NCBI RefSeq assembly: GCF_017876115.1
Contig: NZ_JAGINO010000008.1
Span: forward strand, 124,001-188,000
Length of the DNA stretch: 64,000 nucleotides
Source: Azospirillum picis
GTDB taxonomy: Bacteria > Pseudomonadota > Alphaproteobacteria > Azospirillales > Azospirillaceae
Direction of reading: 5' to 3'
Shown: positions 20,189 through 32,122 of the stretch, piece after piece
Layout: the number at the start of each line of letters is the position of its first letter
Numbering within the stretch: position 1 is the stretch's first letter
The notes under the pieces: model-generated
Database searches by the model: none
Told to the model about the DNA's origin: nothing
The model's input: only the letters and a program-made list of their open reading frames with translations
Translations under genes and position numbers: made by a program

Positions 20189-21268
20189 ATGTCCGCTGCG
20201 CTCCACACAGAACGCCCGCATCCCGACCGATGGATCAAGGTCCTGCCCGAGGGACTCTTCGTCGAGCCGGGAGGCTTCTTCATCGATCCGGTGCGTCCGG
20301 TCGACCGGGCCGTGGTCACCCACGGCCATTCCGACCATGCCCGCCCCGGCAACCGCCATGTGCTGGCCACCCCCGCCACGCTGGCGATCATGCGCCGGCG
20401 GATGGGCGAGGCGGTGGGCGGCAGCCTGCAGCCGCTGGACTACGGCGAGACCCTGCGCATCGGCGACACCAGCGTCCGGCTGGCGCCGGCCGGCCATGTG
20501 CTGGGCAGCGCCCAGGTGGTGGTGGAGCACCGCGGGTCTCGCGTCGTGGTGTCGGGCGACTACAAGCGGCGGTTCGACCGCACCTGCGCGCCGTTCGAGC
20601 CGGTCCCCTGCGACGTCTTCGTCACCGAGGCGACCTTCGGCCTGCCGGTGTTCCGCCACCCGCCCGACCTGGCCGAGGTGGGCAAGCTGCTGCATTCGCT
20701 GGCGCTGTTCCCCGAGCGCAGCCATGTGGTCGGCACCTACGCGCTCGGCAAATGCCAGCGCCTGATCACGCTGCTGCGTGCCGCCGGCTACGACCGGCCG
20801 ATCTGGCTGCACGGCGCGCTGGAGCCTCTGTGCCGGCTCTATGCCGAGTTCGGCGTCGAGCTGGGCGAGCTGCGCCAGGCCACCGTCGCCGCGCGGGACG
20901 AGCTGAAGGGCGCCCTGGTGCTGGCACCGCCGGGGGCGGTGGCCGACCGCTGGGCGCGGCGGCTGGCCGACCCGGTGGTCGCCATGGCGTCGGGCTGGAT
21001 GCGGGTGCGCCAGCGTGCGCGCCAGCGCGGGGTGGAGCTGCCGCTGGTCATCTCCGACCACGCCGACTGGGACGAGCTGTGCCGGACGCTGGAGGATGTC
21101 GGGGCGCCCGAGATCTGGGTCACCCACGGCCGGGAGGAGGCGCTGGTCCATTACGCCACGCAGCGCGGCATCCGCGCCCGGGCGCTGGCCCTGATCGGCT
21201 TCGAGGACGAGGATTCGGACGAGGTTCCAGGACAGGAAGCGGGCGGGACTGGGGGGGAGGGGGCGTGA
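20189..21268 (+). CDS. Ligase-associated DNA exonuclease (MBL fold)
   Basis: A 359-residue metallo-beta-lactamase-fold nuclease. The metal motif HGHSDH is at residues 45-50 and further ligands follow (AGHVLGSAQV, SGDYK, SDHADW). Proteins of this type occur beside ATP-dependent ligases in alphaproteobacteria, where the exonuclease, ligase and a helicase form a DNA-processing cassette. It overlaps the ligase start by GTGA, so the two are co-translated. Confidence 0.88.
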   Translation: MSAALHTERPHPDRWIKVLPEGLFVEPGGFFIDPVRPVDRAVVTHGHSDHARPGNRHVLATPATLAIMRRRMGEAVGGSLQPLDYGETLRIGDTSVRLAPAGHVLGSAQVVVEHRGSRVVVSGDYKRRFDRTCAPFEPVPCDVFVTEATFGLPVFRHPPDLAEVGKLLHSLALFPERSHVVGTYALGKCQRLITLLRAAGYDRPIWLHGALEPLCRLYAEFGVELGELRQATVAARDELKGALVLAPPGAVADRWARRLADPVVAMASGWMRVRQRARQRGVELPLVISDHADWDELCRTLEDVGAPEIWVTHGREEALVHYATQRGIRARALALIGFEDEDSDEVPGQEAGGTGGEGA

Positions 21269-22866
21269 ACCGGTTCGCTGCGCTGATCGACGCGCTGGTC
21301 TTCATGCCGTCGCGCAACGGCAAGATCCGCCTGCTGGCCGAGCATTTCGCCACCGCTCCCGACCCGGAGCGCGGCTGGGCGCTGGCGGCGCTGACCGGGG
21401 CGCTGAGCTTCCGCGAGGCCAAGCCGGCCGCCATCCGCGAACTGGCGGCCGGCCGCGTCGACCCGGAGCTGCTCGCGCTGTCCTACGACTATGTCGGCGA
21501 CCTGGCGGAGACGGTGGCCCTGATCTGGCCCGAGCGGCCGGAGCATCTGCGCGACCGCGCCAACAGCCTGCCGCCCAGCCTGGACGAGGTGGTGGAGGGC
21601 CTGCGCACCGCCAAGCGCGGGCAGGTGCTGGAGCGGGTGGAGGGCTGGCTCGACAGCCTCGACTCGTCGGGCCGTTTCGCCCTGCTGAAGCTGATCACCG
21701 GGGCGCTGCGCATCGGTGTCTCGGCGCGGCTGGCCAAGACGGCGCTGGCGGAGTGGGGGAAGCTGGCGCGGCCGGAGGTGACGGTGGACGATGTCGAGGA
21801 GGTCTGGCACGGGCTGACCGCCCCCTATCCCGACCTCTTCGCCTGGCTGGAGGGGCGCGCCGAACGGCCGGCGGCCGGGCATGGCGCCGGCTTCCGCCCG
21901 ATGATGCTGTCGCACCCGCTGGAGGAGGAGGACCGCGCGGCGCTCGACCCCGCCGCCTACGCCGCCGAATGGAAGTGGGACGGCATCCGCGTGCAGCTCG
22001 TGGCGCGCGACGGCCAGCGCCGGCTCTACAGCCGCACCGGCGACGACGTCTCCGCCGCCTTTCCGGACGTCGTCGACCATATGAGCTTCGACGCGGTTCT
22101 GGACGGCGAGCTGCTGGTGGCGCGCGACGGGGTGGTGGCGCCCTTCAACGACCTGCAGCAGCGGCTGAACCGCAAGACGGTGACGGCGCAGATGCTGCGC
22201 GACGGGCCGGCCTGGGTGCGGCTCTACGACATCCTGTTCGACGGTGACGAGGACCTGCGCGGCCTGTCCTTCGTCGAGCGCCGGGCCCGGCTGGAGCGCT
22301 GGTACGAGGCGGTGCGGCCGCTGCGGATGGACCTGTCGCCGCTGGTGCCCTTCGCCGGCTGGGACGAGCTGGCGGCGATGCGCGAGGGCGCGCGGGAGAA
22401 CGGCATCGAGGGGCTGATGCTGAAGCGCCGCGACAGCGCCTATCTGGCCGGGCGGCCGAAGGGGCCATGGTTCAAGTGGAAGCGCGGGGCGCTGACGCTG
22501 GACACCGTGATGATGTACGCGCAGCGCGGCCACGGCAAACGCTCCAGCTTCTATTCCGACTACACCTTCGGCGTCTGGCGGGGCGAGGAGCTGGTGCCGG
22601 TCGGCAAGGCCTATTCCGGCTTCACCGATGCCGAGTTGGCCGAGCTCGACCGCTGGGTGCGCAACCACACCACGCGCCGCTACGGCCCGGTGCGGGAGGT
22701 CGAGCCGGGGCTGGTGCTGGAGGTTGCCTTCGACAGCGTCCACCCGTCCAACCGCCACAAGAGCGGGCTGGCCATGCGCTTTCCCCGCGTCCACCGCATC
22801 CGCTGGGACAAGCCGGCGCACGAGGCCGACCGGCTGGAGACGCTGGCGGCGATGGTGGCGGGGTAG
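21265..22866 (+). CDS. CisATP-type ATP-dependent DNA ligase
   Basis: A 533-residue single-polypeptide DNA ligase. It has an N-terminal DNA-binding domain, the adenylated Lys237 in EWKWDGIR, then LDGELL, NGIEGLMLKR and the OB-fold end (VLEVAFDSVHPSNRHKSGLAMRFPR). The GTG start at 21265 overlaps the exonuclease stop and has a GGGGGAGG site. The helicase and phosphoesterase that often accompany this pair are not adjacent. Confidence 0.93.
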   Translation: MNRFAALIDALVFMPSRNGKIRLLAEHFATAPDPERGWALAALTGALSFREAKPAAIRELAAGRVDPELLALSYDYVGDLAETVALIWPERPEHLRDRANSLPPSLDEVVEGLRTAKRGQVLERVEGWLDSLDSSGRFALLKLITGALRIGVSARLAKTALAEWGKLARPEVTVDDVEEVWHGLTAPYPDLFAWLEGRAERPAAGHGAGFRPMMLSHPLEEEDRAALDPAAYAAEWKWDGIRVQLVARDGQRRLYSRTGDDVSAAFPDVVDHMSFDAVLDGELLVARDGVVAPFNDLQQRLNRKTVTAQMLRDGPAWVRLYDILFDGDEDLRGLSFVERRARLERWYEAVRPLRMDLSPLVPFAGWDELAAMREGARENGIEGLMLKRRDSAYLAGRPKGPWFKWKRGALTLDTVMMYAQRGHGKRSSFYSDYTFGVWRGEELVPVGKAYSGFTDAELAELDRWVRNHTTRRYGPVREVEPGLVLEVAFDSVHPSNRHKSGLAMRFPRVHRIRWDKPAHEADRLETLAAMVAG

Positions 22867-23025
22867 GGGGGACCCGCGGCGGTGCCGCGGGAGGACGGGG
22901 GCGGCCGGGAAGCCCCCCTTGCGTCGCCCGTGCCGCCAGTCCCCTTCCGCCCGGCGACCGCGTGGCCGAAGCCCGGCCGCTGCGCGAAGATCCCGGGCGG
23001 GATGGCGCGGGGCTTGCCGCGATCC

Positions 23026-23715
23026 TTATGCGACAGGATTGTCGGGGAAGCACAGCTCATGCCGAGCCCGCCATTCCGGCCCGACATAGTTGACGATGAT
23101 CGACTTGCGCACCCCGTCGATCGGCCGCTTCTCGAAGCCGTGCCAGGTGTCCGTGCCGGGGATGAAGATCAGTCCCTCGTTGAAGGCGTAGGGGGCGCGG
23201 GCGACCACGCGCTTGTCGGCGTCCAGCACGTCGGTGCCCCAGCCGGCGCAGTTCGGCCCCTTCGAGAGGTAGATCAGCATCGTGAACTTCTTGACGCCGA
23301 TGTCGGTGTGCGGCTCCAGCCAGAAGCCGTCGGTGTCCTGGCAGTATTCGATGCGCAGGCTGGTGCCGGCGAGGTCGACCCCGCAGGTCCGCTGGATGGC
23401 CTCGACGACGCCGCGGCCCTGGAAGGCGCGCGCCACCGTCCCGCACACCGCGTGCTCCGCCTGGGCGGCGGCACCGAAATAGGTGCGCGAGGCGTTGTTG
23501 GTCTCGCGCTTGCCGTAGGTGTCGGACACCGCCGGCGGCGTCCAGGGCAGCCTCGCGATGGCGTCACCGGTCTGCTCCGGCAGGGCATCGGACAGCAGCC
23601 AGTGGGCGTAGGGGCTGTCGGCCCGCCGGCTGCGCGCCAGGCAGCGCAGGAAGGAGGCGGCGACGGCGTCGGCGTCGGGAGTGGCGGCGGCGGCAACGGC
23701 GGTTGCAGTGGTCAT
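23026..23715 (-). CDS. 2-oxoglutarate/Fe(II)-dependent oxygenase
   Basis: A 229-residue cupin-like hydroxylase. The facial triad is visible as His136 and Asp138 (EPHTDIG) and His192 (TWHGFE), with Arg203 (GVRKSIIV) to hold 2-oxoglutarate. The Ala-rich first 20 residues are variable. The substrate is unknown. The family resembles prolyl-4-hydroxylase-type 2OG enzymes. It follows the ELM1-like gene by 116 bases on the same strand. Confidence 0.82.
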   Translation of the reverse strand: MTTATAVAAAATPDADAVAASFLRCLARSRRADSPYAHWLLSDALPEQTGDAIARLPWTPPAVSDTYGKRETNNASRTYFGAAAQAEHAVCGTVARAFQGRGVVEAIQRTCGVDLAGTSLRIEYCQDTDGFWLEPHTDIGVKKFTMLIYLSKGPNCAGWGTDVLDADKRVVARAPYAFNEGLIFIPGTDTWHGFEKRPIDGVRKSIIVNYVGPEWRARHELCFPDNPVA

Positions 23716-23831
23716 GGCGGCGTTCCGGAATGGCGACGGCTCTCGCCGCGCTTATGACATGGCCGGCGCCGCGACACCGCGGCAATCAGGCGGGGTGCGC
23801 GCATTGGTCGCGCGGCCCCGCCGATCGCCCC

Positions 23832-24821
23832 TCAAGCCAGGCCGTGCCGGCGCCGGTGGGCGGGAAGGAGCCGGCGCACCGCGTCGGCGACGTCCTCGGT
23901 CTCGCGCAGAGGCGGGTAGCTCCAGCTTTCGAGCGAGCCGTCGAAGGGACGGGTGATGCCGTCGCGGTACAGCCCGTCGTGGAAGGCGCGGAACTTGGGC
24001 GAACCGCCCTCCAGCTCGATCACATAGACCGGCTTGCCGGTGGAGCAGGCCTCCGTGGTCATCGACACGCTGTCGCAGGTCACCACCACCGCGTCGGCGA
24101 GGCCGAGATAGGCGAAGTACGGGTTCTCGCCGGTGCCGTCCCACACCTCGGCCGGCAGGCCGGACAGGCGGGCGCGCAGGATCGCCTCGTTGTCGGTGCC
24201 GGTGCGGCGCGACGGGGTGACCATCAGCCCGGCGCCATGGCTGCGCGTCAGCTTGGCGAGGTGCTCGGCGACATCGCCCATGATGGTCGGCGTCAGCCGG
24301 TAGACGCCGTTGTCGCCACCGATCAGCACGGCGATGCGCGGGTGTGGCAGGTGGGCGAGCCTGGGCGCGAAGCGCTCCGCCGCATCGGCCAGCAGTGCCG
24401 GCGTCACCCGGTGCAGGGCGCCGCGCGTCACCATGACGTTGTCGCCGCGCAGCTTGTCGTGCCGAGGGACCACCACGATGTCGAAGCGCCGCGGGTCCAT
24501 CTTCGGGTCCTGGATCTGGACCGTGAAGGTCCTGCCGCGCGACTGGGCCTTCACCGCCAGCGAGACGGCGACGCTCTGCCGGCCGGTGCCGAACAGCAGG
24601 TCGGGCCAGGGCGGGTCGACCGGGTCGCCCTCCGGCCCGGCGGCGAAGCGGTTGCCGATCCGCCAGTAGGGGGTGAGCTGGCGCCACGGCGTGCGCAGGC
24701 GGACGCGCTTGACAACTGGGGTCAGCCCCAGCGCCTCGGCCAGGCCGATGCACTGGTTCTCCATGCCGGCGCTGCCGTCGGACACCACCCAGCAGGTCAG
24801 GCCGGGGGTCAGGGAGTGCAT
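23832..24821 (-). CDS. ELM1-like protein (mitochondrial fission ELM1 family)
   Basis: A 329-residue protein matching the bacterial Mito_fiss_Elm1 family by its start (CWVVSDGSAGMENQCIGLAEALG), the QIQDPKM stretch, IGGDNGVYRL and the ADAVVVTCDSVSMTTEAC region. It has a glycosyltransferase-B-like layout, so a sugar-transfer or lipid-linked role is conceivable but not shown. It is divergent from the Lrp regulator. Confidence 0.82.
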   Translation of the reverse strand: MHSLTPGLTCWVVSDGSAGMENQCIGLAEALGLTPVVKRVRLRTPWRQLTPYWRIGNRFAAGPEGDPVDPPWPDLLFGTGRQSVAVSLAVKAQSRGRTFTVQIQDPKMDPRRFDIVVVPRHDKLRGDNVMVTRGALHRVTPALLADAAERFAPRLAHLPHPRIAVLIGGDNGVYRLTPTIMGDVAEHLAKLTRSHGAGLMVTPSRRTGTDNEAILRARLSGLPAEVWDGTGENPYFAYLGLADAVVVTCDSVSMTTEACSTGKPVYVIELEGGSPKFRAFHDGLYRDGITRPFDGSLESWSYPPLRETEDVADAVRRLLPAHRRRHGLA

Positions 24822-24903
24822 GAGAGCCCGGATTGTTGGGTCCGCGAAGGGGACGCATTAAACGGTCGCATCCGGGTTGCTCGCCCTTGCAGGGGTTTCG
24901 GTC

Positions 24904-24932
24904 TTGGCGTAGACACCATGCCCGTGTAATAT
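24904..24932 (+). promoter_or_regulatory. Probable sigma-70-type promoter of the Lrp gene
   Basis: A TTGGCG -35 (24904-24909) and a TAATAT -10 (24927-24932) are separated by 17 bases, about 40 bases before the start codon. The spacing and placement are good. Confidence 0.6.
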
Positions 24933-24971
24933 CCTTTCTTCAAACCATCCCCGGAGCGACCGAGTAAAACC

Positions 24972-25532
24972 ATGCGGCGGGTCAAACTCGACCGAATTGA
25001 CCGGCGGATTCTGCGCGACCTGCAGAACGACGGCCGAATGACCAACGTGGAGCTTGCCCGGCGTGCCGGCATCTCCGCTCCGCCCTGCCTGCGCCGCGTC
25101 CGCGCGTTGGAGGAGGCGGGATTCATCCGCGGCTATCACGCCGACGTCAACCCCGACGCGCTCGGGTTCGGCGTCACCGTGTTCGCCCAGGTCGGCCTCA
25201 GCAGCCAGGCCGAAGCGGACCTAAAGAAATTCGAGGAGCTCGTCAACAGTTGGCCGCTGGTGCGCGAGTGCAACATGCTGGCCGGCGAGTACGACTTCAT
25301 CCTGAAGATCGTGGCGGAGGACTGGGACGACTACCAGCGCTTCCTGACGCAGAAGCTGACGTCGGCACCCAACGTCGCCCACGTGAAGTCGGCGTTGTCG
25401 ATCCGCACCTCCAAGCACACCCCCGGCGTTCCGATCGACGTCGACTCGCCCGACATCCCGGAAGGGACCGAGGACGACGAGGACGAGGACTTTGTCGAGG
25501 ACGAGGCCCCCGCCCGCGCCACCCGGCGCTGA
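24972..25532 (+). CDS. Lrp/AsnC-family regulator with acidic tail
   Basis: A 186-residue transcription regulator. The N-terminal helix-turn-helix (LDRIDRRILRDLQNDGRMTNVELARRAGISAPPCLRRV, about 6-45) is followed by the RAM ligand-binding domain. The last 30 residues are strongly acidic (EGTEDDEDEDFVEDEAP), which most Lrp proteins lack. The target is not evident; it faces the ELM1-like gene. Confidence 0.92.
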   Translation: MRRVKLDRIDRRILRDLQNDGRMTNVELARRAGISAPPCLRRVRALEEAGFIRGYHADVNPDALGFGVTVFAQVGLSSQAEADLKKFEELVNSWPLVRECNMLAGEYDFILKIVAEDWDDYQRFLTQKLTSAPNVAHVKSALSIRTSKHTPGVPIDVDSPDIPEGTEDDEDEDFVEDEAPARATRR

Positions 25533-25556
25533 GCCCGGCACCGGACGGAGCGGTTA

Positions 25557-26915
25557 CTAGAGGGACGATGCGGCGAGCGCCTTGAGCAGGCCCGCCGCGG
25601 CGCCCCCCAGCACCACCCAGTGGATCGCCGCGCCGCGGCGGGTCAGGGCGTAGAGTGCGGCCAGCATGATCGCCCAGGCCCAGGCCGTATCCCATGGGCT
25701 GCCGCCCGGCAGCAGCACCGCCACCCCCAGATAGACCCCCAGGTTCATGATCACCCCGACCACCGCGGCGGCGATGGCGGCCAGTGCGCCGGCGGCCAAG
25801 CGGTTGTGGATCAGCCGCTCGACGTAGGGCGCGCCGGCGAAGATGAACAGGAAGCAGGGCAGGAAGGTGACGTAGGTGGTCAGGGCCGCCCCCAGCAGCC
25901 CCGCCAGCTCCGGCGCCAGCGCGCCCGGCCGGTTCCAGCCGGCGAAGAAGCCGACATACTGCGTCACCAGGATCAGCGGCCCCGGCGTCGTCTCCGCCAG
26001 CGCCAGCCCGTCGACCATCCGTCCGGGGTCGAGCCAGCCATAGACCTCGACCGCCTGCCGGGCGATGTAGGGCAGCACGGCGTAGGCGCCGCCGAAGGTG
26101 ACGAAGGCCGCCTTGGTGAACAGCGCCGCCACGCCGAGCCAGGGATCGGTGCCGACGGCCAGCAGCACCGCCGCGACCGGCACCGTCCACAGCAGCATGA
26201 ACAGCCCGACCAGCGCCAGCAACCGCCGCAGCCGCACCGGCGGCGCCTCCGGCGCGTTCCCGTCCCCCTCCCCGGCCCCCTCCCCGGCCCCCTCCCCGGC
26301 CCCGTCGCCTGCCACCGGGTGGGGATGGGCGAACCAGTGGCGGCCGGCGCGGGCGGCCAGCCCGCCGACCAGTGCGGCGGCCGCGATGACCAGCGGGAAG
26401 GGCAGGTGCAGCACGAACAGCGCCAGGAAGGCGGCGCCGGCCAGCGCGACGGCCGCCGGCCCCTTCAGCGTGCGCCGTCCCATCCGCCACACCGCGGCGG
26501 CGACGATCGCCACCACCGCCGGCTTGATGCCGTCGAACAGTGCGCCGACCGGGCCGGCGTCGCCGTGGGCGGCCGCCAGCCAGGACAGCGCCAGCAGCAC
26601 CAGGGCGCCCGGCAGCACGAACAGTCCGCCGGCCGCCAGGCCGCCCCGCACCCCGTGCAGCCGCCAGCCGATGTAGGTGGCGAGCTGCTGCGCCTCCGGT
26701 CCAGGCAGCAGCATGCAGAAGTTCAGCGCGTGCAGGAACCGCGTCTGGTCGATCCAGCGCCGGCGGTCGACCAGCTCGCCCTGCATCATGGCGATCTGCC
26801 CCGCCGGCCCGCCGAAGCTGGTCAGCCCCAGCCTCAGCCAGTAGAGGCAGAAGGCGCCGAAGGGGGGGACGGCAGGCGGGGCCATCGTGGGGGGGGCGGG
26901 AGGCGGCTGTGGCAT
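25557..26915 (-). CDS. chrA: Chromate transporter ChrA (CHR family, two-domain)
   Basis: A 452-residue inner-membrane protein with two homologous halves. Each carries the CHR signature (RLGLTSFGGPAGQIAMMQ and TKAAFVTFGGAYAVLPY, with LPGPEAQQLATYIGWRLHG and ETTPGPLILVTQYVGF). The halves are joined by a Gly-Glu-Ala linker encoded by 12-bp TCCCCGGCCCCC repeats (about 26269-26303). The start at 26915 is tentative. Alternatives are nearby Mets and no clear ribosome-binding site was seen. Confidence 0.88.
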   Translation of the reverse strand: MPQPPPAPPTMAPPAVPPFGAFCLYWLRLGLTSFGGPAGQIAMMQGELVDRRRWIDQTRFLHALNFCMLLPGPEAQQLATYIGWRLHGVRGGLAAGGLFVLPGALVLLALSWLAAAHGDAGPVGALFDGIKPAVVAIVAAAVWRMGRRTLKGPAAVALAGAAFLALFVLHLPFPLVIAAAALVGGLAARAGRHWFAHPHPVAGDGAGEGAGEGAGEGDGNAPEAPPVRLRRLLALVGLFMLLWTVPVAAVLLAVGTDPWLGVAALFTKAAFVTFGGAYAVLPYIARQAVEVYGWLDPGRMVDGLALAETTPGPLILVTQYVGFFAGWNRPGALAPELAGLLGAALTTYVTFLPCFLFIFAGAPYVERLIHNRLAAGALAAIAAAVVGVIMNLGVYLGVAVLLPGGSPWDTAWAWAIMLAALYALTRRGAAIHWVVLGGAAAGLLKALAASSL

Positions 26916-27080
26916 GGCCGGCAGTCTAGCGCAAACGCGGCGGCCGGGCATTGCCCCGCGCGAGGGAGCGACGACGAGAACAATTGCGGGGCGGCCATGG
27001 CCTTCCGCGCCGCCACGGACTAATATTGCAACCGCGAGCGCCGCCGCCGTGGCGGCGCCGGGAGTCGGGGACGCTGCAGA

Positions 27081-28013
27081 ATGAAGGCTTCCGCCCGCGA
27101 TCGCGCGGCTGTGTTGGGTGCGGTGCTGTTTGCCGGCATCGGGATCGCCGCTGCGGCCGTCCCGGTCCTGTCGGCGCGGCCGGCCCATGCCGCCGTCGGT
27201 GTCCATGCCGAGGAGATCGTGCGCTTTCCGTCGGCCGACGGCGACCTGACCGGCGGGGCGCCGACGATGCTGTCGGGCCGCCTGCTGCGCCCGTCGGGCA
27301 GCGGACCGCATCCGGCGGTCGTGATGCTGCACGGCTGCGGCGGCCTCTATGCACGCAGCGGCCGGGTGTCGCCGCGTCATGTCTGGTGGGCGACCCACCT
27401 GCAGCGGCAGGGCTACGAGGTGCTGATGGTCGACAGCTTCGGGCCGCGCGACGTCGAGGAGGTCTGCACCACCGCGCTGAAGGACCGCACCGTCCGCGCC
27501 ACGGTGGAGCGCAAGCTCGACGCCTGGGGCGCCCTGGCCTTCCTGCGCCGCCGTCCGGAGGTCGACCATGGCCGCATCGGTCTGATCGGCTGGTCGCAGG
27601 GGGCCGGCACCGTGCTGGCCGCCTACGGCGCCGGCGAGGACGGGCCGGCCGGCACGGACGAGGGCGGCTTCCGCGCCGCCGTCGCCTTCTATCCCGGCTG
27701 CCGGACCTCGCTGAGCGACGAGGACTGGCAGCCCGACGGGCCGCTGCTGCTGCTGGTCGGCGACAAGGACGACTGGACGCCGCCGCAGTCCTGCATCGAT
27801 CTGGCCGCCCGCGACGGCGTGAAGGACAAGATCGACCTGGTGGTCTATCCCGACACCTACCACGGCTTCGACGCGCCCGACGCCCCGGTGCGCACGCGCG
27901 ACGACGTCGCCTCGGCGCCCGACGGGAAGGCCCATGTCGGGACGAACGAAGACGCCCGCTCGGACGCGATCCGGCGGGTGACCAACTTCTTCAGGGAAAA
28001 GCTCGGGGGATGA
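27081..28013 (+). CDS. Dienelactone-hydrolase-family protein, secreted
   Basis: A 310-residue alpha/beta-hydrolase with an N-terminal signal or anchor. The nucleophile motif is GWSQGA (Ser172), where classical dienelactone hydrolases carry Cys. The acid is in GDKDDWT (228-231) and the His is in DTYHGFD (His261). HGCGGLYARSGR forms the oxyanion-region loop. The substrate is unknown. The hairpin at 28022-28051 ends both this and the convergent greA. Confidence 0.82.
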   Translation: MKASARDRAAVLGAVLFAGIGIAAAAVPVLSARPAHAAVGVHAEEIVRFPSADGDLTGGAPTMLSGRLLRPSGSGPHPAVVMLHGCGGLYARSGRVSPRHVWWATHLQRQGYEVLMVDSFGPRDVEEVCTTALKDRTVRATVERKLDAWGALAFLRRRPEVDHGRIGLIGWSQGAGTVLAAYGAGEDGPAGTDEGGFRAAVAFYPGCRTSLSDEDWQPDGPLLLLVGDKDDWTPPQSCIDLAARDGVKDKIDLVVYPDTYHGFDAPDAPVRTRDDVASAPDGKAHVGTNEDARSDAIRRVTNFFREKLGG

Positions 28014-28021
28014 GACGCCCG

Positions 28022-28051
28022 GTTTTCCCTCTCCCGGAGGAGAGGGAAAAC
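28022..28051. terminator. Bidirectional terminator between convergent genes
   Basis: A perfect 13-bp stem (28022-28034 with 28039-28051) with a CGGA loop has T- and A-rich ends on both strands. It lies 9 bases past the hydrolase stop and 6 bases from the greA stop. Confidence 0.85.
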
Positions 28052-28056
28052 AATCC

Positions 28057-28530
28057 TCAGCGGTACTCGACCGTCACGATCTCGTAAAGCTTGGAGCCGC
28101 CGGGGGTCGAAACCTCGACGCTGTCGCCGACCGACTTGTTGATCAGGGCGCGGGCCAGCGGCGACTGGATCGACAGCAGGCGGTTCTTGATGTCGCTCTC
28201 GTCCTGACCGACGATCTGGTAGGTCGTCTCCTCGTCCGTGTCCTGGTCGGCGAGCGTCACGGTCGCACCGAACTTCACGGTGTCGCCCGACAGCTTGGCC
28301 GGGTCGATGACCTCCGCCCGGCTGATCTTGTCCTCAAGCTCCAGAACGCGGCCTTCGATGAAGCTCTGGCGCTCGCGGGCCGCGTGGTATTCGGCGTTTT
28401 CCGAAAGGTCGCCATGTTCGCGGGCTTCCGCGATGGCTTTGATGACCGCCGGGCGTTCGGTGATCTTAAGGTGCTTCAATTCCTCCTGGAGGCGGTTGAA
28501 GCCCGCCGCTGTCATCGGAACTTTTTCCAT
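28057..28530 (-). CDS. greA: Transcription elongation factor GreA
   Basis: A 157-residue RNA-polymerase cleavage factor. The N-terminal coiled coil ([18 protein letters not shown]...) has the catalytic tip acidic pair in [17 protein letters not shown]. The C-terminal FKBP-like domain ends [11 protein letters not shown]. The start is placed at 28530 (MEKVPMTA), as in the family. It follows carB by 96 bases on the same strand with a hairpin between. Confidence 0.96.
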   Translation of the reverse strand: MEKVPMTAAGFNRLQEELKHLKITERPAVIKAIAEAREHGDLSENAEYHAARERQSFIEGRVLELEDKISRAEVIDPAKLSGDTVKFGATVTLADQDTDEETTYQIVGQDESDIKNRLLSIQSPLARALINKSVGDSVEVSTPGGSKLYEIVTVEYR

Positions 28531-28577
28531 GTTCGGTCCATCACCGCTTGCAGTCGTTCGACCTGTCCAAAGCGACA

Positions 28578-28626
28578 TTAAGGACAGAGACGGCGCGGAG
28601 GAGGTCCGCCGCGCCGTCGTCCGTCC

Positions 28627-28630
<4 letters not shown>
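28578..28630 (-). promoter_or_regulatory. Long hairpin between carB and greA, covering the carB stop
   Basis: Two nested stems are seen: TTAAGGAC (28578-28585) with GTCCTTAA (28623-28630), and GACGGCGCGG (28589-28598) with CCGCGCCGTC (28609-28618). The outer stem contains the carB stop codon (28627-28629). There is no T run, so it is a possible attenuator, RNase-processing site or weak terminator rather than a classic one. Confidence 0.55.
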
Positions 28631-31872
<3,242 letters not shown>

Positions 31873-32122
31873 GGGTCCGCTTCTCTGGAATGTGGTCAGC
31901 CGAAAGCCCCCCGGCGCCGGGATGACCGGAGACGGAGAGCGCGGGGTGGTATGTCGTGCAAGGCCCCCTTATAGGGGGTTCGGGTCCGGGGGGGAAGGGG
32001 TGGCATGGATGCCACCCTCGCATGACAGTGTCTCGGGCAGGGCAGCGCCGCCCACCGCCGCCCTTGAACCGGACCGGAAAGGCAGGCATCAATTCCCACG
32101 CCCCCCTTTGGAGTACGCCCCG

